Origin: JAZOTM01 sp045657625
GTDB taxonomy: Bacteria; Bacillota; Clostridia; Lachnospirales; Lachnospiraceae
DNA length: 64,000 nucleotides
Reading direction: 5' to 3'
NCBI GenBank assembly: GCA_045657625.1
Contig: JAZOTM010000010.1
Coordinates: 39,109 to 103,108, forward strand
The position numbers and the translations under genes were made by a program. The notes beneath the pieces were generated by a model. That model saw only the letters and a list, made by a program, of their open reading frames with translations, made no database searches and had not been told where the DNA came from. How positions within the stretch are numbered: position 1 is the stretch's first letter; every line of letters begins with the position of its first letter. This document shows positions 57,447 to 64,000 of the stretch, in pieces.

Positions 57447-59990
57447 ATGGATGACAAGATTTTCGATGGCATTCAAGAAGTGGATCTTAAGAAAACAATG
57501 GAAACATCGTATATTGACTATGCGATGAGTGTTATTGCTTCCAGAGCACTTCCGGATGTTAGAGATGGATTAAAGCCGGTTCAGCGAAGAGTGCTTTATT
57601 CCATGATTGAATTAAATAATACACCGGATAAGCCACATCGTAAGTGTGCGCGTATCGTCGGTGATACAATGGGTAAGTATCATCCACATGGTGATAGTTC
57701 TATTTATGGTGCGTTGGTAAACCTTGCGCAGGATTGGTCTACCAGATATCCATTGGTAGATGGTCATGGAAACTTTGGTTCTGTGGACGGTGACGGTGCT
57801 GCGGCAATGCGTTACACAGAAGCAAGACTTTCTAAGATTTCTATGGAAATGTTGCGTGATATCAATAAAGACACCGTTGATTTCATGCCAAACTTCGATG
57901 AAACAGAAAAAGAACCGACGATTTTACCGGCTCGTATTCCAAACTTATTGGTAAACGGAACTACAGGTATTGCGGTAGGTATGGCTACGAATATTCCACC
58001 TCACAATTTACGTGAAGTGGCAAATGCAGTCGTTAAAATTATCGATAATCAGGTAGAAGAAAATCGTGGAACTGAAATCGATGAACTTCTCAGTATTGTA
58101 AAGGGACCGGACTTCCCAACTGGTGGTATGATTCTTGGAACAAAGGGAATCGAAGAAAGTTATCGTACCGGTAGAGGAAAAATCCGTGTTCGTGCAATCA
58201 CAAACATTGAAACCATGGCAAATGGAAAGAGTCGTATTATCGTTACGGAACTTCCATACATGGTAAATAAAGCACGCTTAATTGAAAAAATAGCAGAACT
58301 TCATAGAGATAAAAGAATTGATGGCATCACAGATTTAAGAGATGAATCCGATCGTGATGGTATGCGTATTTGCATTGAACTTCGTAGAGATGTAAATGCA
58401 AATGTAGTATTGAATCAGTTATATAAACACACGCAGATGCAGGATACATTTGGTGTGATTATGCTTGCATTGGTGAATGGACAGCCTAAAGTATTAAATC
58501 TTTATGACATGTTGAATTATTACTTAATTCACCAAAAAGAAGTAATTACCAGAAGAACACAGTTTGACTTAAATAAAGCAGAAGAACGTGCTCATATTAT
58601 TCAAGGTTTATTAATTGCTTTGGATAATATCGATGAAGTAATAAAAATCATTAGAGGAAGTCGTACAACCCAAGAAGCAAAAGAAGCTTTGATGGAAAGA
58701 TTTGCTCTTTCAGAAGCTCAGTCTCAGGCAATCGTAGATATGCGTTTGCGTGCATTGACCGGTTTGGAAAGAGAAAAATTAGAAGCAGAATTTGCAGAAT
58801 TACAGGAAAGAATTGCAGAATATAAGGCAATTCTTGGAGATGAAAAGAAATTGCTTGGTGTTATCCGTACAGAACTTTTGGAAGTCGCAGAAAAATACGG
58901 AGATGATCGTAGATCTTCTATCGGATTTGATGAATTTGATATTTCCATGGAAGACATGATTCCTGTGACAAATACGGTTATTGCTATGACAAAATTGGGG
59001 TATATCAAACGTATGAGTTTAGATAATTTCCGTAGTCAGCATCGCGGTGGTCGTGGAATCAAGGGCATGGAAACGATTGAAGATGATTATATTGATGAGC
59101 TTTTGATGACGGTATCACATCATTACTTGTTATTCTTTACAAATCTTGGACGTGTTTATCGTTTGAAAGCCTATGAAATTCCGGAAGCAAGTAGAACTTC
59201 TCGTGGTACTGCGATTATCAATTTGATTCAGTTGCAGCCGGGCGAAAAGATCACTGCGTTGATTCCGGTGGAAGAGTACAAAGATGATCATTATCTGTTA
59301 ATGGCTACTAAAAATGGTACTGTGAAAAAGACAGAATTAAATGAATTCAAGAATATTCGTAAATCCGGTCTTGCAGCGATTAGCTTGAGAGATAATGATG
59401 AATTAATTGAAGTTAAATTAACCGATGGCCAGAAGGATATCTTCTTAGTAACAAAATTCGGTCAGTGTATTCGTTTCCATGAAACAGATGTTAGAAAAAC
59501 AGGACGTACCTCTATGGGTGTTCGTGGTATGACGTTGATGGATCAAGACGAAGTAATCGGTATGCAGCTAGATTCTCAGGGAGAATCTTTAATGCTTGTA
59601 TCTGAAAAAGGTCTTGGTAAGTGTACTTTGACAGAAGAATTTTCACCTCAGTTCCGTGGAGGAAAGGGCGTGAAGTGTTATAAAATTACAGAAAAGAGTG
59701 GCAATCTGGTAGGCTTTAAAGCTGTAAATAAGGATAATGAGGTTATGCTCATTACAACAGAAGGTATTATTATTCGTATTCCGGTAGATGGTACAGCACT
59801 TCTTGGAAGAGTTACCACCGGTGTGAAGTTGATGAAGTTAGATAATACAGAAGATGTTTCTGTAGCAAGTATCGCAAAAGTTCGTCAGGATGAATCTATT
59901 TTAGAGGGAGAAATTCCAGAGATTCCGGATGAAGAAGCACTGAAAAAATACGAAGAAAGTACGGAAGCAGAAGAAAATTCGGAAGAATAA
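57447..59990 (+). CDS. gyrA: DNA gyrase subunit A
   Basis: An 847-residue gyrase subunit. The catalytic Tyr is in AAMRYTEARL and the GyrA box QHRGGRGIKG, which marks gyrase rather than topoisomerase IV, is in the C-terminal beta pinwheel. The quinolone-determining stretch reads HPHGDSSIYGALV: Ser84 matches E. coli Ser83, but Gly88 stands where E. coli has Asp87. The C-terminus is acidic. Confidence 0.98.
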   Translation: MDDKIFDGIQEVDLKKTMETSYIDYAMSVIASRALPDVRDGLKPVQRRVLYSMIELNNTPDKPHRKCARIVGDTMGKYHPHGDSSIYGALVNLAQDWSTRYPLVDGHGNFGSVDGDGAAAMRYTEARLSKISMEMLRDINKDTVDFMPNFDETEKEPTILPARIPNLLVNGTTGIAVGMATNIPPHNLREVANAVVKIIDNQVEENRGTEIDELLSIVKGPDFPTGGMILGTKGIEESYRTGRGKIRVRAITNIETMANGKSRIIVTELPYMVNKARLIEKIAELHRDKRIDGITDLRDESDRDGMRICIELRRDVNANVVLNQLYKHTQMQDTFGVIMLALVNGQPKVLNLYDMLNYYLIHQKEVITRRTQFDLNKAEERAHIIQGLLIALDNIDEVIKIIRGSRTTQEAKEALMERFALSEAQSQAIVDMRLRALTGLEREKLEAEFAELQERIAEYKAILGDEKKLLGVIRTELLEVAEKYGDDRRSSIGFDEFDISMEDMIPVTNTVIAMTKLGYIKRMSLDNFRSQHRGGRGIKGMETIEDDYIDELLMTVSHHYLLFFTNLGRVYRLKAYEIPEASRTSRGTAIINLIQLQPGEKITALIPVEEYKDDHYLLMATKNGTVKKTELNEFKNIRKSGLAAISLRDNDELIEVKLTDGQKDIFLVTKFGQCIRFHETDVRKTGRTSMGVRGMTLMDQDEVIGMQLDSQGESLMLVSEKGLGKCTLTEEFSPQFRGGKGVKCYKITEKSGNLVGFKAVNKDNEVMLITTEGIIIRIPVDGTALLGRVTTGVKLMKLDNTEDVSVASIAKVRQDESILEGEIPEIPDEEALKKYEESTEAEENSEE

Positions 59991-59993
59991 AAG

Positions 59994-60021
59994 AAAGGGT
60001 TGCTAAAAGCAACCCTTTTTT
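59994..60021 (+). terminator. Terminator after gyrA
   Basis: AAAGGGTTGCT pairs with AGCAACCCTTT around a 3-nt loop, followed by TTTTTT. Confidence 0.92.
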
Positions 60022-60108
60022 GACGTTATGTGTAAAAAAGTCTTTTAAACAATAAAAGACAAAAATAATTGTTATTTTTTAAAATACGACAAAAAGAGGA
60101 GAAAAAAA

Positions 60109-60951
60109 TTGAGAGAATTGTCCGTAAAAAATCTGGTGGATGTGATTGCTGAAATGTGTATTGAAGCAAATCATGAGTTGACGCCGGATATGAAAAATGC
60201 CATGAAAGAAGCCACTGAAAAAGAAAAAACGGAATTGGGAAAAAAGGTTTTAGAACAATTGCAAGAAAATCTAGTCATTGCAAAAGAAGAACAGATTCCA
60301 ATTTGTCAGGACACCGGAATGGCAATTTTATTCGTAGAAATCGGACAAGAGGTTCATTTTGTAGATGGAAATTTGGAAGAGGCCATTAATGAAGGCGTTC
60401 GAAAAGGATATCAGGAGGGATATTTGAGAAAATCCGTCGTTTCCGATCCTATTTTGCGTGTGAATACCAAAGATAATACGCCAGCAATCATCCATTATTC
60501 CATTGTTCCTGGAGATAAAGTAAAAATCACGTTTGCACCAAAGGGATTTGGTAGTGAAAATATGAGTCGTATTTTTATGTTGAAACCTGCGGATGGAATC
60601 GAAGGAGTAAAAAATGCAATTTTAACAGCCGTGCAAGATGCCGGTCCAAATGCATGTCCTCCAATGGTAGTTGGTGTAGGTGTTGGTGGTGATTTTGAGA
60701 AAGCTGCAATTATGGCCAAAAAGGCATTAACAAGAGAAGTGGGAAGTAAATCGGAGATTCCTTATGTGGCAGAGTTGGAAGAGGAAATGTTGCATAAAAT
60801 CAACGAATTAGGCATTGGGCCAGGTGGACTTGGTGGAGTAACAACAGCTTTGGCCGTAAATATTTTGACATATCCTACACATATTGCTGGATTACCTGTG
60901 GCTATAAATATTTGTTGTCATGTAAACAGACATGCAGTGCGAGAAATCTAG
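60109..60951 (+). CDS. Class I fumarate hydratase, alpha subunit
   Basis: A 280-residue protein of the [4Fe-4S] fumarase/tartrate dehydratase alpha family. It has the cluster cysteine in QIPICQDTGMA, another in PNACPPMVVGVGVGG, and a third in VAINICCHVNRHAVREI, with GPGGLGGVTTALAV between. It should interconvert fumarate and malate with the beta subunit; L-tartrate dehydratase is an alternative. Start is TTG, 7 nt after GAGGAG. Confidence 0.92.
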   Translation: MRELSVKNLVDVIAEMCIEANHELTPDMKNAMKEATEKEKTELGKKVLEQLQENLVIAKEEQIPICQDTGMAILFVEIGQEVHFVDGNLEEAINEGVRKGYQEGYLRKSVVSDPILRVNTKDNTPAIIHYSIVPGDKVKITFAPKGFGSENMSRIFMLKPADGIEGVKNAILTAVQDAGPNACPPMVVGVGVGGDFEKAAIMAKKALTREVGSKSEIPYVAELEEEMLHKINELGIGPGGLGGVTTALAVNILTYPTHIAGLPVAINICCHVNRHAVREI

Positions 60952-60960
60952 GAGGCTACC

Positions 60961-61491
60961 ATGGAAAAGAAAATTCAATTACCAATTACAGAAGAAAAAA
61001 CTGCAGAATTAAGAGCCGGTGATTATGTATATTTATCCGGCACCATGTACGTGGCAAGAGATGCTGCACATAAGCGGATGATTGAAGCATTGGATCAGGG
61101 AGAAGAATTACCAATTCCTATTGAAAATGCAACTATTTACTATATGGGACCTTCCCCGGCCAGGGAAGGTAGACCCATTGGATCTGCCGGTCCGACTACG
61201 GCAACACGTATGGATAAATATGCACCAAGATTGATGGATTTAGGACAGAAAGCTATGATTGGAAAAGGAAAGAGATCCAAGGATGTCATCGATGCGATTA
61301 TAAGAAATCACGGTGTTTATTTTGCTGCGGTTGGTGGAGCCGGTGCGTTACTCTCTAAATGCATTACAGCTTCAGAAATTGTATGCTATGAAGATTTAGG
61401 CGCAGAAGCAATTCGAAAAATCGAAGTACAGGATTTTCCGGTTGTTGTAGTCATTGATGGAACAGGAGAAAATTTATACGAAAGGATATAA
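60961..61491 (+). CDS. Class I fumarate hydratase, beta subunit
   Basis: A 176-residue beta subunit with LRAGDYVYLSGTMYVARDAA, then YYMGPSPAREGRPIGSAGPT and GKGKRSKDVIDAIIRNHGVY, the substrate-binding core. It follows the alpha subunit by 9 bp with TAGGAGG before ATG. Split alpha/beta forms are common in anaerobes. Confidence 0.93.
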   Translation: MEKKIQLPITEEKTAELRAGDYVYLSGTMYVARDAAHKRMIEALDQGEELPIPIENATIYYMGPSPAREGRPIGSAGPTTATRMDKYAPRLMDLGQKAMIGKGKRSKDVIDAIIRNHGVYFAAVGGAGALLSKCITASEIVCYEDLGAEAIRKIEVQDFPVVVVIDGTGENLYERI

Positions 61492-61493
61492 AA

Positions 61494-63485
61494 ATGACTG
61501 ATGTTCGCATAATTACCGGAAAAAAGCGAAAAGTAAATAAAGAGCAAACATTAGCATTTTTAGGACAGAATTCGCGCTATGAAAAACTTTTCACGCAGGT
61601 AGCAATTCAAGCGGAAATGCGTCTACAGCCAAAAGCTGCAGTTGCAATCGATGATGAGGAAAAATATATCTATGTCATTTTGACCTTGGGGAAAGAAATT
61701 AGCGTTCTACAGCAGGAATATTTTGAAAGAGGTCAAGCAGAAGAGGCACTTTTAACAAATACCATAGCAAATGTCGCTTACTTTTCTTTTGAACAAGAAG
61801 TCCTTTTATATCTGAAAAATATCTGTAAAACAGAACAATTTGGGGTGAAACGAAGACTGGAAGCACCTATTCATATCCCATTAACAATTCATGAAAAGGC
61901 AATGAAAAAGACAGAAGCCGCTGAGCGTTTAAAGGTATCTTTAACGAATGGATTTATGTTTGAGCCTGAAAAAACAGGATGTATTTTATTTCAGATATCT
62001 GAGAATCCGGAGGAGTTTCAATTGGAGCATTCCTGCCGGGATTGTGATTTTTTGGAGTGTGAAACAAGAAAAAAGACTTTTTTAGAGGTTTTAAAAGCGA
62101 AAAAGCAGTCGATTTCTGCATTTTGTAATGGAAAGGGCACCTGTGGAAAGTGCAAAATAAAATTAGAAAGTTATCCGGCGCCCTATACGGAAGCAGAAAA
62201 GAAATTATTGTCGGACGAAGATAAGAACCATCATATACGACTTGCCTGTCAGGTTTTATATCAAGAAGGTATTTCTTACGAAATTGTAGAAAAGGAAGAG
62301 ACCTTAGAAATACTTGGAATTGGTGGAGAAACTACGCAGGATAAGATAGAAGAACCATGTATCGCGGTAGATATTGGTACAACGACTATTGCTGCCGCAT
62401 TGTTTGATGGAAAAACGGGTCATATTTTATCCGAATGGAAACATCGTAATGATCAAAGAAATTACGGGGCAGATATTATGAGCCGTATGGCGGAAGCAGA
62501 TCAAGGAAAAGCAGAGTTATTGCAAAAATTGGTGCAAGGCAATGTGGATATGTGTATGGAAGAACTTTTGAGGAAAAAAGGGCTAAAATCACAGGATTTG
62601 CGTAATATTTATTATGTGGGAAACACAGCCATGCAGCATCTATTTTGTGGATATCCCGTAAATTCGTTGATAAAGTATCCTTTTAAACCCTATTCCGTGG
62701 ATAAAAAAATTTGGAATGAAAAAGAGATTTTTTTACCGTCTATAGATGGTTTTGTGGGATCGGATGTGTTGGTCGGTATTACAACGATTCAACCGGAAAA
62801 TGATAGTTTGTACGTAGATTTAGGTACGAATGGTGAAATTGGAATTTATAGCGACGGAAAATGGCTATTTACATCGACTGCGGCAGGTCCGGCTTTTGAA
62901 GGAAGTGGCTTAACATCCGGTTGTGCATCGGTGGGAGGAGCGATTACTTCTATAGAATATCAAGAAGGAAAACTTCTATATAATACCATTCAAAAGAAAC
63001 CGGCAGTAGGAATATGTGGCAGCGGATATATTTCCGGGTTATCCATGTTGCTTCGAGAGGGCAAGATGGACGCTACAGGATTGTTAGCTGAGGAGTATAG
63101 GGAAAAAGGATTTCCGATTACCGGAGATATTAAAATTACCCAAGAAGATATTCGAAAATTACAGATGGCAAAATCTGCAATATATACCGGAATTGAAATG
63201 CTATCTCAGGAATGCCAGATCAAGCGCTTTTCAAAGATATACTTAGCTGGTGGATTTGGATATGCATGTAATACAGAAGATGCTAAGACCATTGGGTTAT
63301 TACCAAAAGAAGGAAATATCGAAATTCAGTTCCTAGGGAATGCTGCGCTAATAGGAGCGGTAGAAGCAGGATATATAAAAGGAAGAATAGATTATATAGA
63401 AGAAACGCAAAAATTAGCTAAGGTTTGTAGTTTTGCAGGGAGTGAGTTGTTTGAACAATTATTTATTCAAAATCTCAATTTCTGA
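61494..63485 (+). CDS. ASKHA-domain 2Fe-2S reductive activator with extra N-terminal domain
   Basis: A 663-residue protein. Residues about 205-270 form a plant-type 2Fe-2S ferredoxin (Cys211, 217, 220, 252). From about 285 on is a DUF4445/RACo-type ASKHA domain (AVDIGTTTIAAALFDG; DLGTNGEIGIYSDGKW; AGGFGYACNTEDA) that uses ATP to drive reduction of corrinoid cofactors. The first 200 residues resemble the activation domain of B12-dependent methionine synthase, including a cysteine cluster HSCRDCDFLEC (Cys181, 184, 189). It lies 2 bp after the fumarase beta gene, so the three are probably co-transcribed. The target corrinoid protein is not in the window. Confidence 0.75.
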   Translation: MTDVRIITGKKRKVNKEQTLAFLGQNSRYEKLFTQVAIQAEMRLQPKAAVAIDDEEKYIYVILTLGKEISVLQQEYFERGQAEEALLTNTIANVAYFSFEQEVLLYLKNICKTEQFGVKRRLEAPIHIPLTIHEKAMKKTEAAERLKVSLTNGFMFEPEKTGCILFQISENPEEFQLEHSCRDCDFLECETRKKTFLEVLKAKKQSISAFCNGKGTCGKCKIKLESYPAPYTEAEKKLLSDEDKNHHIRLACQVLYQEGISYEIVEKEETLEILGIGGETTQDKIEEPCIAVDIGTTTIAAALFDGKTGHILSEWKHRNDQRNYGADIMSRMAEADQGKAELLQKLVQGNVDMCMEELLRKKGLKSQDLRNIYYVGNTAMQHLFCGYPVNSLIKYPFKPYSVDKKIWNEKEIFLPSIDGFVGSDVLVGITTIQPENDSLYVDLGTNGEIGIYSDGKWLFTSTAAGPAFEGSGLTSGCASVGGAITSIEYQEGKLLYNTIQKKPAVGICGSGYISGLSMLLREGKMDATGLLAEEYREKGFPITGDIKITQEDIRKLQMAKSAIYTGIEMLSQECQIKRFSKIYLAGGFGYACNTEDAKTIGLLPKEGNIEIQFLGNAALIGAVEAGYIKGRIDYIEETQKLAKVCSFAGSELFEQLFIQNLNF

Positions 63486-63531
63486 AAGTAAAAAAAACTA
63501 TGAATTTCTTGAAAAAAATGGGATTTTTGTA

Positions 63532-63560
63532 TTGACAAACCGGTGTTGATTTAGTAGAAT
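63532..63560 (+). promoter_or_regulatory. Promoter upstream of tRNA-Ser
   Basis: TTGACA, a 17-bp spacer and TAGAAT, with the tRNA 5' end 52 bp downstream. Confidence 0.85.
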
Positions 63561-63611
63561 CATCTATGCGTCACGAAAGTGAACAATTTCATATTGAAAA
63601 TAAGAATTTCA

Positions 63612-63699
63612 GGAGAAATACTCAAGAGGCTGAAGAGGCGCCCCTGCTAAGGGTGTAGGTCGGGCAACCGGCGCGAGGGTTCAAATCCCTCTTTCTCCG
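63612..63699 (+). tRNA. tRNA-Ser (GCT anticodon)
   Basis: An 88-nt class II tRNA with a long variable arm: acceptor GGAGAAA/TTTCTCC with discriminator G, anticodon loop CTGCTAA in a CGCCC/GGGTG stem, variable arm around GTAGGTCGGGCAACCGGCGC, T arm GGTTCAAATCC. CCA is not encoded. It precedes the rRNA operon and may be transcribed with it. Confidence 0.96.
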
Positions 63700-63745
63700 C
63701 TTTATTTTCAAAAAAAGAAATTGTTTATTTTTTTGAAAAAAGTTC

Positions 63746-63774
63746 TTGACAAGTGATAACGAATATGATATCTT
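63746..63774 (+). promoter_or_regulatory. Probable rRNA operon promoter
   Basis: TTGACA, a 17-bp spacer and TATCTT, about 185 bp upstream of 16S rRNA. The -35 is perfect and the -10 is only fair. Confidence 0.6.
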
Positions 63775-63840
63775 ATATGAGTTGCTGCTGAAGACAAGAG
63801 CTGAGGCGCAAAGTACATTGATAACTGAACAGTGAAATAA

Positions 63841-63892
63841 CTTGAAAGATTTATAAGACATGCAATGTCAATTTCAAGCATCGATATGATGC
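63841..63892 (+). other. rRNA leader hairpins
   Basis: CTTGAAA/TTTCAAG encloses GACAT-GCA-ATGTC, and GCATC-GATAT-GATGC follows directly. These leader stems upstream of 16S are probably for anti-termination or processing. Confidence 0.55.
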
Positions 63893-63958
63893 GACCTAAA
63901 AACAGTAATCTTTTCGGAAATTAGCCAAGCTAAGTTTTGAAAAGGGAACAGATTCTTT

Positions 63959-64000
<42 letters not shown>

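Noticed and set aside
63622..63861. A 79-codon minus-strand frame over tRNA-Ser and the rRNA leader
   Set aside because: It reads the complement of a tRNA, a well-known source of false reading frames in annotation (RDLNPRAGCPTYTL-like).

Overview
This 64 kb window is the replication-origin region of a low-GC Gram-positive bacterium, almost certainly a member of the Clostridia and most likely Lachnospiraceae. Evidence for this is the canonical order rpmH, rnpA, yidD, yidC, khpB(jag), mnmE, mnmG, rsmG, parA, parB to the left of dnaA and dnaN, yaaA, recF, gyrB, gyrA to the right, two perfect Firmicute-type parS sites, consensus DnaA boxes, and clostridial families such as DUF3881, DUF4446, YaaR (DUF327) and RicT (PSP1). 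The start of an rRNA operon lies at the right edge. No insertion sequence, prophage, CRISPR array or integrase is visible.

Layout, left to right. 1-12.8 kb is accessory metabolism: the end of a chemotaxis receptor, a DMT and a MATE exporter with a divergent LysR regulator, a sugar locus (GPH symporter, GH78 rhamnosidase, GH2 glycosidase) with a divergent TetR regulator, and a lipoprotein esterase. 13.0-27.5 kb holds leftward housekeeping genes: rpsF-ssb-rpsR, DUF951 and a sirtuin, then a long run of closely spaced or overlapping genes (an AbiE-like pair, a PLP decarboxylase, gmk-like, yaaR, holB, ricT, trmN6, lgt, rsmI, aroB, a large membrane protein, azlCD). 27.6-38.3 kb holds an ArgR-like protein, a penicillin-binding carboxypeptidase, trmB, tRNA-Lys, a coiled-coil membrane protein with a repetitive tail, two tandem YhgE/Pip membrane proteins, tRNA-Arg and DUF3881. 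38.3-50.8 kb is the left origin block: DUF4446, parB, parA, two parS sites, a DegS/DegU-like pair, an alpha/beta-hydrolase-like protein, then rsmG back to rpmH. 50.8-53.1 kb is a bipartite oriC around dnaA. 53.1-64.0 kb is dnaN to gyrA, a two-subunit fumarase, a large Fe-S/ASKHA reductive activator, tRNA-Ser and the 5' end of 16S rRNA.

Most genes point away from oriC, so they are read in the direction of fork movement on both arms. The exceptions left of the origin (the MCP fragment and the LysR, TetR, ArgR-like, trmB and hydrolase-like genes) are mostly single genes with their own promoter or divergent regulators.

The least ordinary material is a set of proteins that look like recognisable folds with their catalytic residues changed: a DegS/DegU-like pair without the ATP-binding G1 box and without the phospho-acceptor Asp, an alpha/beta-hydrolase with no catalytic His, an AbiEii-like protein without its nucleotidyltransferase motif at the head of a housekeeping operon, and an ArgR-like protein without the arginine-binding signature. 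Others are a 137-bp nested inverted-repeat element between rpmH and rnpA, a membrane protein whose tail carries FliM-like EIxALL motifs, and a reductive activator with an extra MetH-activation-like domain. Family calls are from reading the protein sequences by eye; no database search was run.
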